This document shows positions 23,471-36,651 of a DNA stretch of 64,000 nt, one piece after another (within the stretch, counting starts at the first letter, position 1; the number at the start of each line of letters is the position of its first letter). Both the position numbers and the translations under genes were made by a program. Source of the stretch: Cylicocyclus nassatus (lineage: Eukaryota; Nematoda; Chromadorea; Rhabditida; Strongylidae); the NCBI GenBank assembly GCA_958299035.1, contig CATQJL010000001.1:82957071-83021070 (forward strand), given 5' to 3'. The notes under the pieces were generated by a model, which saw only the letters and a list, made by a program, of their open reading frames with translations, was not told where the DNA came from and made no database searches.

Positions 23471-26400
23471 TGATGCCCCAGACGGACTTGCCGAATAAAA
23501 TTTGCGATTTTAAATTGAGAAGGGTGACTCGAGAAGAGGCTAGACCTAAACACACAAGTCGGAAAAACACGATGTGTGTTCGGAGGGGTCTCGTGCGTTC
23601 GTGTGTGTGAAAGCCAGAGTGCACGACACAGTTGCCCTGCCACGGCTGGCCGAGTCGACCACATGAGAGAGATGAAAAGCATGCATTGAATATTGGAATA
23701 GAAAAACATGCATGCACAACATACACCAAAACGACCACAAATTCATAAACTCCCCCAGGAACTGTCAAAAACATCGACACCCCTTAATCCCGCGGGAAAT
23801 TCAAACTTTCCCCCGTGGACGGCAATGTGGCAGAAAACGCGAAGAACTGAAATGCCTGACAAAGTCTGATGATATATGAGGCGTTGTTGAACGAAACAGC
23901 TGAAAACAGTGTGAAGTCACCTTTGCCTATGCCCCCCCCCCGTACCCCGATTACAGTCGTAATGACGACATCACTATTTACATAGTTCGCACTATATTTT
24001 TGTGTTCAAAACATATTATTCTTCCTAAAAGTTCAATACTTGCATCAGAAATTGCATCAGAAACCCTAAAGCGATTGTTTACAGGCGTTTTGGCAAAATT
24101 CCAAGTTCTCATGGTTTGTTGAAGATACAACAATTTTAGTGCAGTAGATCAGAAATTGGATACCTCCTTGCGGTGAAGACAGCATCTGCGCGTTAAAATT
24201 TGTCAGAGAGTATGCATCAGATTTTGAACTTCATGGCCTTTTATGCTGTCCGGTATGCATGAACGTTTACATAATATATTCTTTATGTGATATGAGGAAT
24301 AAATAAAATAAATAAATAAGTATACTCGGTGTGACATATACCTCAAAATTCGATAAACTCTTTGAGGTGAAGACAACATTTACGCGTAGATATCGCTCAG
24401 GTAGCGTCTATATTTTGAACTTCATGGCCATTTTTTACGCGCAGATGTTGTCGGCACCGGATCAACATCAAATTTCATTTACTTATGTGATTCACTCAGT
24501 GTTTCAGATATCTCACTAATTACTGAATTAGAACACTTGTCAGGCACAAAAAATTTTGAAAACTCATGCAAAAATCCTAAGGTAATTGATCCAAGCTGTA
24601 TAATACTTTTGTTTTGATTTATAGGATTTCAAAGTGTATATTATAACATTTACTTTACAATAAAAAAAATTCCAAAACAAAGATTTGGAAGTCGCAACTT
24701 TTCATAGAGACATTCGATCAGAAGGAGCTCACCTTAAAACCAAATAAAAAAGTAGGTCACTGAAAAATCCGAACTGATTGTATAATCAGAAGTTGTTGGA
24801 TTAGCAGATTTTTACTGAATATTTTGTTCGAATTTTGAGAAAATACAATCTGAACGTTTGCTGCATCATCTTTTACAGTCGCGATATGACAGCTATAAAT
24901 TTTTTCTCGTGAAATGCGAAACTGACAGAAAATGCATGATTTCTTCCTTCTAATTTATCATATCATCAAATGACTTTATTGAATCTGGCAAAACCTATGG
25001 GTTTTCAGAATCAAAGAAGAAAGAGGACTTATGTTCCAAGAAAAATTTTCAAGAAACCAAGAAATGGTCCACGTTCTCGTTCGAATTAACCTAGATCATT
25101 CTTTGGCTTGTAAAGTCTCTTGATCAACAAAATTTTTGCAGTATGCTGCAACATTTTTTTTGGCCTCAATAGCATATTTGAAAAATGTCACAAGAATATT
25201 TTTTGGAGTGAGGTCGGAAGCAGTTATCCTGCATCTCTATTTGCGGAACCTACCAAAACACTGTTTGTATCCTTTTATTGGCTGAACTTTTCGGAGAACA
25301 AAAGTTTTCTGTAGGATTACGTCTTCCAGAACAAACAATTTCAGGACTTCGAAAGAACACAGACAAACTGGTTCTTATAATATGACGTAAATACATCAGG
25401 GTCTACCCACGTTACCAATTACAAGATCAATCTCGCTACACATAATGTACATACGTATTCGGTATATGCGCAATAAAGTTTCACTAACGTCAAAATTGCA
25501 GTGCAAAATCAATTTTGCCACATATATGTACACTAAACCCGCATATGACGTTGTATATATGACTATGACGCACGAAAGAATGTAAAATAGGAAGAAAAGC
25601 GTGTACTCGAGTCAATAAAACCAATAAATCATTAAACTATGGCTTTTCGAGCATCTTTGAGGAAGTTCTATTAGATGATATGGCAGTAAAAAAATAACAA
25701 TTAAGGACGCCTTAATCCTGTAAATAATGTATCTAATCGAAATGCTTTTTATAACGTGACAAATTTGGAAAATTGTAAATATTTTTGGTCAATAAAATAG
25801 TTGTGAAACAAAAAAATAGAAAAGGCGGAAGAGGGGGAGGGAGAGGAGGAGACAGGTCCTGTTAGCTTTTTGCAGACATTAATATACGTAAGTTGTATTC
25901 TACATAGTAACGTCATGGTTCGCAAAAAAGTTGACAAATAAGAATTTCTCTCATTCAAGCAATGATCATAAAATCAGAAAATTTTTCCAAAAAAATCTTA
26001 ACATCTAGTAATTTTACGTATACTTCCTTACTGGGAAGTACGACTGGTAATGAAAAAAACGAATGGCGATTGTTAAAAACTCTAAATTTCTGCAAACCAT
26101 TAACTCTAAGTTCATGCAAAAAACGATTTCAAAACAATATAATTTTTTTAAAGATGGAGGTGGCTCTTCAAATAAATTAATTTGAATTGTACACCTTATA
26201 TTTTTGTAACGAAAATCTGACGCTTTAGGCTTTAGTTGAATTTTTCAAGAATTTTTTCTCTTATACCCTGCTAAGATTGCGTTCAGATCCTGTGACAATG
26301 CCTGCTAAGGCCGCCAGCGCCATCCGATTCATAGGGCACATTTCGCGCGAGCACTGGCACGGCGCTGGCACGACGCTAGCACGGCGCTGGTACATGGACA

Positions 26401-28920
26401 TTATGGACGCAGTTCAAGAGAAAAATAGAAGAATTAACAAAGTTGGATTTCTTTCCTTTATTACCCTCCTTCACGCATAAGGCGCGGGGGATTTTTTCCA
26501 AAATCGATCAGCTCAGACACGCCAAAGGGCTTCACAACCAAAGGACCCTATAACGTGCTGTATAGTGCTTGAGAGAATTGTGCGGTATAAGGATCTTTTT
26601 CCGGAACGCAGTGAAGCGGGTGAGCGGCTCTCTTGAAAAATCGAAAAATTGCGCCTTATACGCTTGAAATTAGGGTGATAAATGGTTTTTGAAAGTTTGC
26701 CAACTTTAAGAAGGAAAAATTATATAAAGACGGATTAAAAATACATGTTAATAAAAAAATAAGCGATATTGCCACACTAAAAAATTGTATAAAGGAAATT
26801 TCGATACCACAAAGGAAATTTCGATATCACGTAGAATTCAATCAAAATAGCCTGTAAACACCAGATAACCCTTGAATGGACACCAAAATACTGCACTAAC
26901 AGCTTTATACACCAAACTACAGTTAGAACGTACTGCAAATGGTGAGCCTAGCGGCCCAAAACCTGCGCTAATCCAACAATTTGCCATTCGCATTAAATGA
27001 CTGTGTGTATATTTTATAGGTATTACTGTTAGGAAAAAAACACACGACCAGATGCGATTAGTGGGCGCATGACTGGTTCAGCATATGGTTTTGTTCTTAG
27101 GAGCCGGCGCAGTTCAGCGCAATATGTCTTTCTATTTGTATCGAAAGAATAAGTGCAATCCTAGTAGTGAATCATAAATGCTATTTCCACCAAAAGGACG
27201 CTGTAATATAGTACGATGAAGAAAGTAATGCTGGCAGTGACGATAATTATTATTGGCAAGAAAGTTCTCGAACATGGGAAAGCTAGAATGCAGAGCTAAT
27301 GCAGGAGTTAGTGGATACGCACACGGCACGGGTGGCTTTTGAAAAATGCAAAAAAAACGAAGCTCCTAATCTTCGCAAATTTTTTACAAAGTTCCCTTTG
27401 ATTCTAAACCAAACACAAAAAATCCCTCAAAAACGAAACGAAACGCCGACTAAAAAGAACTTCACAATGTTTGTGTCATTTTGGCCTCAAAAACAACACT
27501 CCCTTTGCCCAGATACAATATCCAGCTTGCTTACAAGCCACCTGTGCCGAGCTCTGGCGAGAACTGGTCCTCAACAGCTTTTCTTCTTGAGTGACTCCCT
27601 GAAATTTGCTCAAGTATGTACAGCTCCAAAATTTGAGTGATTTTTTCTTCCAAGACTTCACAAGTGTGCAGAATTCCTGAAAACCTGCATAATAACAGGA
27701 ACCGGAGGGCTGATTCCTTTTTTCGGCTTTGAAAAAAAGTAGAACGAAATAAATGACGCAATTTTGCGCCTACAAGGAAACCAAAAAAGTGGTCCCTTCC
27801 AAACTGGAGTATCAAGAAATTTCTTAGTTAATTCAGTGGCCTCTAGGTAACGAATATGTAACCCCGAAAAATTTTTGACGGCGCTAATATGAATTTTTAA
27901 TAAAAAATTTCAATTTTACCTTCAGTATTCGCAAGTAAAAACAAGTCACTGCCAGATTTTTATAGCACATGTAATTCATTTTCAAAATTTCTTGACCCCT
28001 TCGCCAGGGAGGTGGGACTTATGAGGCTAGCATTACGTAAGCATGACGTAAAGACATCTACAAGAACAGTATGAGCAGTAATGCAAAACCTTTTTTTTGT
28101 GCTCGGTTTCAAATTTCAGTAGATTGTTAATTAAGCTGATTGCAGACTCAAACTCAAGGAACTCTTAGGTTTGAAGATCAGAAACACCAGCAGATAAAAA
28201 TCAAGGAAGAAGAGTAAAGTGCGCAAAAAATGGGAAAGGGATACCTTATTCAGAAAAACCCAAAGAATATGCTATGAATTTTCGTAGGCAGAAAAAAAAT
28301 CCAGCATAACGTAGCAGTATGTGCTAAATTGCAAGTTTTTCAGAACACTTTGTCTTGCGCAAATGCAGCAAACAACACAAGACCTACAACATATTACTTA
28401 CTTACAAAACACAATTAATTTTCACCAACAGCTGGAGAGAGTTGAATTTGTTTTTTTTTTCTTCTATTCAGCGCAGCTGTTACAACAGCTGAGAGATTCG
28501 ATTAAAAGTAGCAACAAGCTCGCAAATTCACAAAAGAAACACATTGCTGTTGTGGTTTTACATTTAACGGGATGTATTTTCTTTTCTCTCGAGCCGCTGT
28601 GAGAAACCCGTTCCAAAGGGACGTTCAGTCATTTGCAATGTTCTCAGCGAAGCGTAAACTACATGTCTAAATTACTATCTGGGAAAAAACCAACATTTTG
28701 ATTGAAGTGATCGGTTGTGAATGTTTCGGGAAAGGAAAGAATACTGAAAGGAATACAACGGTGTTGCAGTTACTACTCGAAGGCCTTCCTGATTACACCA
28801 ACCATTTTTCCTTTTCTGCTCCACCCCATAGGTCGAAAAAAATGTTAAATCTTGCTTTTTCGGAGGCCATAAAAATCTCAATAAACTTGGGTAAACTTTT
28901 CGCGTGCTATGGATTATGAG
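23471..28920. other. AT-rich intergenic stretch
   Basis: A direct duplication GGTGAAGACA...TTTTGAACTTCATGGCC appears near 24173 and 24366 (offset 193 bp). (AAAT)n occurs at 24298-24320. A short GC-rich tandem of GCACGGCGCTGG-type units lies at 26352-26394. Open frames up to 113 residues show no recognisable domain. Confidence 0.35.
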
Positions 28921-28929
28921 GATTGGCAA

Positions 28930-29035
28930 GTAGTGTAAAAGCTATTGCCCAAGCGGCAACTGATATGACTCATTGGTGGCAAAGATTCTGAGCTCGAAAC
29001 TCTCACCCAGACCGTAGCGTTTCTAAGCGCACCGT
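28930..29035. mobile_element. TACCGTA palindrome element, truncated
   Basis: TATTGCCCAAGCGGCAACTG at 28945 matches the family's terminus; CTCTCACCCAGACCGTAG follows. The right half is lost into the adjacent minisatellite. Confidence 0.5.
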
Positions 29036-29470
29036 AATGGAGGATGCTGATTGGTTGGCCTGCTCGAAGACGCTATCTGGTCGTTTTTAAACAGGAGCTG
29101 ATTACACCGCTTGTAATTCGGGACGCTGTTGGTCTTCGAGCGCTGATTAGTCAGCATTGAGCGCGAAAACGCTGATATTATGATTGGTTGGCTCTACTAG
29201 GACGCTTTGTCGTCTTTACTCTCGACGACCTTAATTGGTCGGCTTTTGACTCGAGGGCGCTGATTGGTCCGCCTTCAAGATCGGTTTTGAGTGCGATGGC
29301 GCTATGATGATGTTTGGCTTCGAGTGTACAGACTGATTTGTCGGTTTCACACTCGAAGACGCTGATTGGTCGGCTTCCATATGACGGACGCTGATTGGTC
29401 CAGTTCGCTTCAAGAACGCCAATTGGTCCGCTTTTGAATTGAGGATGCTGAGTGGCCCAGGTCAAGTGCA
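29036..29470. repeat. ATTGG minisatellite
   Basis: About ten diverged units of 35-45 bp built on GACGCTGATTGGTCGGCTT plus an ACTCGA patch. Each good unit contains ATTGG, the reverse of a CCAAT box. Open frames across it are repeat translations. Confidence 0.75.
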
Positions 29471-29639
29471 ATGACTTATTTATAGAGCGAGTCTTAACAA
29501 AATGTCTATAGAAATTTTCTAAAAAACCAAACCAGCTTTGTAGAAAAATTTTGGGAGCGTGGCGATAGCCAATAACAGGCTTTTTTGAAAGTTTTTGAAG
29601 TCATGAGCGCACGGGTACCCATCCCGCGAATTTTTTAGA

Positions 29640-29703
29640 GTGCATAGTCTGTGCTTCCCCCCTCCCCTTCCCCTTTCCGATAGAAATCTTGGGACCGCCA
29701 CTG
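29640..29703. mobile_element. possible hAT-like terminus (right end)
   Basis: The sequence ends CTTGGGACCGCCACTG after a C-rich tract. A CAGTGGCGG end next to a G/C tract resembles many invertebrate hAT-type inverted termini. The partner end was not found. Confidence 0.3.
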
Positions 29704-30620
29704 TATTTGTGTTTCTATTTTATTAATTTGCGACTTCTGCTATGTTAATATTATGAAGCTGTAATCTCAACTTCAAGTGTAACAGAGACGAATGAACTTA
29801 CAATATACTTGGAGATTTGAAGAGCGAAAAAAAGTTCAAAAAGCACAGAAAAAATCACCTACACCAATAGAAAATGAAAAATAATTAAACCTTGCTACGT
29901 ATGTATGATCTGAATATGTGATCGTCCAAGAAAACTCGTATTAGAAGAGAGGCATGCGACAACGCCAAGTCAGACAGCCAAAAGCTTGCGAATCAGTGAA
30001 CATTTATTAAAGTACTAAGCCTTTTATTTCTTTCAAAATAGTCTAACATTCATCACGCTTCACTAATAGGTGCCCGTACTTCAGCCGAGATTTGTGGCAT
30101 GTTTCGAGGACCATGAAAAACGCTAGCTCTGTAGTCAGAAGAAAGCGGGAGGATGAAAGGGGCGCTATTGCTCGAGCTCCTATTCTTACAAAAGGCCCCC
30201 ATTTCGGAGAAGATTGGTGTACGGTGATTAGCTAGAGAATTACAGCTTAGCACCTAGAAAAGTGCGACCTCGTAACTGCCACAGGCTTCGTCATCTGCTG
30301 CTTCGTTTACCCTTCTCGTTGTTTCAGGACACTAGAAACAGATCCCTTCCTTGGATAGGGACCATCAAATTTTGTCGGCGCAAATCAAACAAAAGAAACG
30401 ATCAGAGGAGGTTTTACATTTACGAGATTGAAGTATTGTAGTAAAGAAATCAGCAGCGAAGAAAGGACAAATTGAAAGTTATCCAAAATAGAAACGGCTA
30501 AGAAATAGGAGATGGGTGGGAAGGAGACAGTTTTTCGGTTCGAGATGCCTTAGTGCAAATGGCTGAAAGGTAAGCATAAAGCTGTGAGCCTGTACTTCTT
30601 ATCTGGATACGAATGAAAGG
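29704..30620. other. no gene seen
   Basis: Sequence between the possible hAT-like terminus and the palindrome cluster. No convincing exon or repeat was identified. Confidence 0.35.
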
Positions 30621-31210
30621 TTTTAGCTAAGCCGCTGCCCAAGGGGAAGCTCGGGTCTTAGCCAAGCCATTGCCCAAAAGGATACTCGTAAAATGCATTC
30701 CCAGTTAAAATATCAAACTCTAAACTCTCGCCCACTACCGTGTTCCAGTAATGATTCGCCCAGAATGAGTACGGTACTGGGCGAGACTCTGGAGTTACTT
30801 ATTCATTCTTCTACGCGGAAACTGATGGATAGGCTTCAAGTAAGCCATCGGTGAGCTGGCAGCTCAAATTATCCTTTGTACTGGCGCGGTACCGTGAGGT
30901 ACCGTGAGGACTGGTGCCTCCTATTGAGTACGGTAGTGGGCGAGAACAGTTGCTTATGAAATTTTTCGTCCAAACGAACTAGAAGCAATCAAGCAAGCCA
31001 TTGCAAAAGAGATATTCGTAAAAATCATTTTAGACCGGGATGTTCGACTTTGAACTCTTGCTCAATACCATGATTGACGGCTAGCCCGCTTCAGAAGAGT
31101 ACGGTAGTGGGCAAGAGTTGAGTGTTGAATTTATCAGTCACAAATGAGCCATATGCGCTGCCACTCGGGTAATGGCTTAATTAGGGCTCCCAATAAATCC
31201 CCATAGAATT
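30621..31210. mobile_element. cluster of three TACCGTA palindrome elements
   Basis: Three head-to-tail copies. Core pairs are at 30727/30765, 30888/30940 and 31054/31102, the best reading CTCTCGCCCACTACCGT and GAGTACGGTACTGGGCGAG. Termini like AAGCCATTGCCCAAAAGG lie at 30664 and 31013, and GCTGCCACTCGGGTAATGGC at 31152. Confidence 0.75.
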
Positions 31211-31872
31211 GACCTGTTTGCCGGAATTTACCTGGATTGTTTTTAAGATCTTAAGTCCCAGAACAAATAACTTCTTTCTTCTATGGCCGGTATGACACTG
31301 CCTCCCCCTCCACCCTTCACTTCACCCCCACCCCCTCCCTAGCATTTAGTCACCTCCCGCTCGGGTTACAGAGCGATTAGTAATGGTCTTGGTAAAACAC
31401 ACGCCAAGGTTGCAGTGATGTTGATGTTCTGTCCACTGAGTCATCGTCTTGATGACTAACCCCCCGACCGACGCTTCCATTTCTTTCAGCATTTTAGTCT
31501 GGCACCGGCTACGAAACAAAAATAAAACAAAGACTGGCTGGACAGGGAGAAGATGGAGTTGTGAAAGAGAGCAGTTTTTGCTGGATGACTCAGAGTTAAT
31601 AGTCTGCCATTTTATAACGAAACTATTACGAAAGTGAACCACAAGGTTAGTGTGAATGCAAGAACTAGTCCCAATTCCTTTAGTAAAATAATGTATCAAA
31701 ATTCAGGGTAGTACATTTGGAGAGAAACAGAAACCTATCTGGTCGCCATTAATGTAGATGCGAGAACTTGTCTTTAACTTTCCCTATCAGATAATGCCGC
31801 AAGAAATTCAGACTCAAACACATATCAAAATGACATGTCAATTACTGGAAATTTGACAGGAACGTTGAAAAA

Positions 31873-31931
31873 CAGTGGCGGTAGGAGATACTTTTGGAGA
31901 AGATTCGGGGGGAGGGGGGGGGGGGGGGGGG
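31873..31931 (+). mobile_element. possible hAT-like left terminus with the longest G-run
   Basis: CAGTGGCGGTAGGAG starts at 31873 and leads into a run of 18 G at 31914-31931. It matches the inverted end at 29703 in sense and composition. No right partner was found. Confidence 0.3.
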
Positions 31932-32209
31932 AAGGAAAGGGAAACAAGGAAGAGGAATCACCTTCTGTAATGAATAAGGTGAATAACGCCCCGCCTTTCA
32001 AAAAAAATCTCAAAAGTTTTTTGAAACTTGTAACCAACATAGAAAAAGGGAGAACACACGCCCCTGAAAATTTTCATCGAAATTATTTTGATATTAACAA
32101 ACCTTGTAAAATCCCCCCGGTGGAATGAAGGATAATATATTTTTCGGATATTTTGGGTCCGTTTGGTTGCAGTATGGGGCTTGATAGACCATACAACTTT
32201 GATTTGATC

Positions 32210-32291
32210 CTCTTACTTGTGAACCAGTAATCTAAAGGTGCTATTTGGAAGAGCGTTCGCTTCGGGACCTGCCGCGGTTCCCCACTATTGT
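32210..32291 (-). repeat. GC-rich dispersed repeat, copy 2
   Basis: Reverse-complement match to 18866-18945 at roughly 80 percent by eye, sharing GGTCCCGAAGCGAACGCTC exactly as far as I can see. Its nature is unknown; it does not fold as a tRNA by inspection. Confidence 0.6.
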
Positions 32292-32569
32292 AATTTTTGA
32301 ATTGAGCTAACGATTCTTTTATACTAGATTCTCAACAAATCTGCCCCCCCAATCACTTCCGCTGCCCTTATACGATGATGGAACAAAAGATAAGGACAAA
32401 TACGAAATCTTGCACAAATCTTGCATTTCTCAAGCGGAAACATCGATAAAGTGTGAGAAGATTGACACAGGTTGTGAGTGTTTACCGAAGCCCATCAATA
32501 TTGTACGCGCTAGCGGCGATGACGATCAGTGCAAACATACTTTCTGTATAAAAATCAAAAAAGTACTTT

Positions 32570-33360
32570 GTTTGCGATGATCGAACGACGAGGGAAAAGT
32601 GCACGATGTAATCGAAAAGATTTGCTCTGTAAAGCGCCGGATTTTCGATGTCGAAAAATTGAGCGGGAAAAATGACGAATTTGAAAAAGGAAACAAAATA
32701 ATGAGGTGAAAAGATTTGAAAAACCGTGCACTTTATGGAAAAAAATTTCAAATTTGTTATAGCAGGACAAAAGGAAAGAAGATTCCGGATTTTTGCGGAA
32801 AAAACCCGTGAAATGACAACTGAACAAAAAGGAACAAATAATGAGGAGAAAAAATGAAAAGTTGTGCACTTTTCAAAAAAACTTCTCATATTAAAAGGTA
32901 GCAAAAAAAGCGAGAAAAATGACAAAGTGAACAAAAAGTAGCACAGAAGAGGAAAAATGAGTAAAAAAATGTGTACTCAATTTCAAAAACTCAAATTAGC
33001 CATAAAACGAGTTAAGAACCTGGACTCTCGTAGCAAAAAAAGGCGGGCAAATGTCATTCCGAATAAAAATTATCAAATAATGAGGAGAAAAAGAAGACAA
33101 TTCAAGAAAAAATAGCGTAATTCACAGGACAAATTCTTGATTTTTTGTGAAATGAGTGAAAAAAGGCTTCCGATGTGTACTCTAAATTGTCGAACAAACC
33201 GACTGACATGATCGTTGTAAAAAATCGCCAAATAGCTGGCAAAAAAATCACCTATTGGCATTTTTGGAACATTCGAAAAAATTCGTAGAATTCTTTCATC
33301 CAAAAAGCAGTAATCAACAGCTGGAAAAAAATTTGAATTTGATAAATTATTCATTGAAAA
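32570..33360. repeat. AT-rich degenerate tandem repeat
   Basis: Units of about 110-140 bp beginning AAATAATGAGGAGAAAA recur near 32697, 32837 and 33076, each followed by a GTGCACTTT-like patch. A minus-strand frame of 150 residues here is a product of the repeat. Confidence 0.55.
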
Positions 33361-35080
33361 AAGTTGGCGAAGTGAATAGTTTGCACAAACACAGACATCA
33401 GATAAAATCAGGTTAAGTGGATTTCAAGATATCAGGGGGATATATCGTATTTTGAGACCCTTAGAACGTGGTTGGAAAAGAGCCCGAAAATCGCAAATGA
33501 GCTTGAACCTTTCAGTCAAAAAAATATAAGATGATGAACTTACGAGAAAATGAATGTTCGGCAAAGTTACATATGAAAAATTGAATAATAAAATGTATAA
33601 GATTGTAAAAGGAATCACTACATTAGCTCAATGAGATAAAATATGATGAATTTGTGAGAAAGTGGACAGTCGGTGAACTCACGCCAAGAAATAGAAAAAA
33701 AATAAAAATAAAGTGTAACAAAAACTCGTTATATTTTCAAACCCAAATTGCCAAATCTCGATGCTCTTCCGTGTTTTTCTGACTCGAAAATGTCGCTTTA
33801 CACTACAGCCCAATATTTTCTTTGTCACCATGAAAGATAATCTTCTATTGTCAGAGAAACCACGAGAGAACTGGAATTGCAGCAGTTTGTCTTTTACGAA
33901 TTTCGAGCCAATTTAGAGTCAAAAATAATTTTTCTCCTAATTGTGAAAGAGCAAAACTCGCTCAGAAAATTGAGTCTCAAGAATAATCCCAAAAAAAACT
34001 ATTCATTTCACAAACCCTTAACAATGATTTTTTCTATAACTGGTAAGAAAAATGCCTAGCGTAAGAAAGGAACCTGCATAAGATTTCTAGCCAGGTGAAA
34101 ACCTGGGAGAAATAATTTAGAGCATGACATCATTTTCCGCTCACTGCATTTGTATTCATAAATTCCATAACAAAATCGAGCAATTTTTCTAGCAAGGTAG
34201 CCAGGCTCGGTGCCAAAAAACCAAATGACATCAACCACAAATTTACAATCGAAGATTTTTCTGAAAATTAGAAAGACAGAAAACACAATTTAAAATAAAT
34301 GCATGAGCAATTTAAAAAATTAAGCCGATAAAATTCGAGTGAATAAAAAATATAATAGAAAAATGAATAGATTAACGAATCTTTACAATACAAGACAAGA
34401 CAGAGAGGTAACAGAGAAAAACCCTCAAAAGTCTCTAAATTGGGAGAAAAAAACAAAAAAAGAATTAAGCTAAAAATGTTCATTATTCCTAAGTGCTCTT
34501 ACATTCCTACACGTCACACGACAGAAACAAAACTGTGAAAAATCTTCCTTGGCATGTTTCCAAGAAGATGAATTGTTCTGTTTTCACCCCTCTCAACACG
34601 TTACATCAAAATTTCTCAACGCCCCAGACCTTTGCCTATCAATCGCGCGGTTTTTTATTGCTCCCAATAGGAAATGCGCCACGTGTGTTGTGTGTGGACG
34701 GGCTTTTTGCAGCAAAAAAAACACTAGGCAAACAGAGATGCGACGTGAGGGATCCGATTGTAATCTGTAACAAAATGCGTAGAAATCGGATCTGAGCAAT
34801 TCTGATAGAAAAATTGAATTCTTTGTGGGGGATATGGGCGTTTTGAGAGCGCTGAAACAGCGGGGGTATGTAAAGGTGACGGTAACTTCAAAAAGCCACG
34901 ATTTAGTCCTTTTCCAATATTTTGGATAGCCTTTGATGTGACCCGAATGTGAGAAAATAATGGGAAGGATAACATCTGGAAACGCATATGAATGGCGGAG
35001 AGGTGGGAACAGTTTGAAGTGCTTGAAGAAAAAAAAATTTTGAATTCAAAAAAGTAGATGGAACTGTGAAGTGCCAGCTA
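33361..35080. other. AT-rich, no gene supported
   Basis: A repeated ATGATGAATTTGTGAGAAA-like patch occurs at 33530 and 33640. Overlapping open frames of 73-100 residues at 34493-34795 have no recognisable domain; one contains CATCVVCGRAFC but lacks a full zinc-finger pattern. Confidence 0.3.
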
Positions 35081-35199
35081 GTACTTGGAGGAGGTGTTCT
35101 CGTGAACCTAGGTGTGGGAACTGATTGGAAGGTCCTAATTAATACTCCCATTACGCGAATCATGATTCATTTGTGGACGGGAAGTGCAACCCTTCTTGG

Positions 35200-35435
35200 C
35201 CTACCGTACTCGAAAACGATTACTGGTCCTCCTAGGTATTTATGTACTTACAAGTTTATTCTATACGAAAATTGTGTATACTATGGAGATTACTCTCCAT
35301 GTACCGTACTCTGAACGGGTCAACGGCGTTCGGAAGTACGGTAATGGGCAAAAGTTTGGAGCCAAATTTCTTGCCCTTCGAAATTGAACCAGCTACCACT
35401 TGGGCAATAGTTGAATCAAAGCCCCCTCCCCGCGC
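35200..35435. mobile_element. TACCGTA palindrome element
   Basis: Cores TACCGTACTC at 35202 and 35301 and AGTACGGTAATGGGCAAAAG at 35334, then right terminus CTACCACTTGGGCAATAG at 35393. Confidence 0.6.
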
Positions 35436-36651
35436 CCTCCCTCGCCCTTCCCCTCGCAGATTTTTTAAAAGTGGTCACTCGAGCTACAAAACTACAAGTG
35501 ACCCAAATTGATTTGTGATTCATTGGACGCTTTCCGAATTTGTGAAAGTTGAAGGCTTTTCAAAAACAATGCGAGGGCGAGGCACGCACCCCTTCATTCA
35601 AAAAAAAATTGTCTGGGAGCACCAAAGGTATCTTATCCATTTTCCACTGACGGACTTCTGCTCGTAAATATTGAAACAGTTTTTCTTATGTATTCTTTTA
35701 GTCCCCACCCTCAACTTAGCCTACCCGCCATTCCCCACTCACGTAACCCACATAGGAAAAGCCAGGACAGAAGCGAGTCTCCTGGCACGAATTAATACAT
35801 CACAGCAGCATAATGAGCACATTTGCCTTCTGCCCCGATCCGACCCGTAACGATGCCGCGCAATGAACGCAGCCGAAGAAGTCGTTATGGTCTACGCAAG
35901 TTTTTGTTTGGAGATTCCTACCAGAAGCAGGTAAATTACGAATCTTATAGGATTATGTGGGAACTACTTGGGAGGGGGGGGGGAGATGAGCGGCGGTTTC
36001 ACACATGGTTTCTCAAGGGAACATGCTGATGATTTTATGCGCATTATTTAGAAAGCTAGTTTTGAAATAATATGACGCTATTTCTCAGAGAAACGATGCG
36101 ATGTAGTCCAAAAACTTGATAGTTCTTTTCGGTCGACGTACTGAGGCATCAGACATAAAGGGAGGAGAGCGGAGTGGGGGGGGGGGATTGAGAAGGGAGT
36201 TTTAGAAGGTTCTGTAATACTAGAAAGTGTTCGAAAATTAGAAAAAAATAATTACAAAAAATTGGTTACAAATGATAGGACAGTTTTACGCCTAAATCCT
36301 TTTTGGACCTACCATTGACATAATATTTCAAATTCATTAACACATTCACTTTTCTTACCTCATTCCCTTTCCCCATCTTGCTTAACGTCAAAAGGTTCTT
36401 TAAAATGTCGATACTGACGAAAAATTTCCTTTAGTCAGCAACCCCCCCCTCCCCGAAGGCTAGGAAGGATTGGAATTTGAAACCTGTTCACTTCCTTTAT
36501 ATAGTAATACTGTGGGGAAGACCTACACATCAAGAAGCGAGCACGAATTCGTTGATGGCTTGTCCAAATATGGGCGTGGTTTGTGCCAATGGATATCAGT
36601 AAATTATTTTATCAATAAATTACTCAATGGGTACTGACTGGGGGACCGTAA
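35436..36651. other. intergenic with G-runs
   Basis: Two G-runs (35974-35983 and 36176-36186) and a C-rich patch near 36441. No exon is recognised. Confidence 0.35.

Noticed and set aside
29178..29471. 97-residue minus-strand frame
   Set aside because: It is a minisatellite translation with the repeated peptide ADQSA.
32482..32934. 150-residue Phe-rich minus-strand frame
   Set aside because: It is a translation of an AT-rich tandem repeat; the same peptide pattern recurs with the repeat period.
34549..34770. zinc-finger-like CATCVVCGRAFC peptide
   Set aside because: The spacing and missing histidines do not complete any zinc-finger class, and overlapping frames are equally open.
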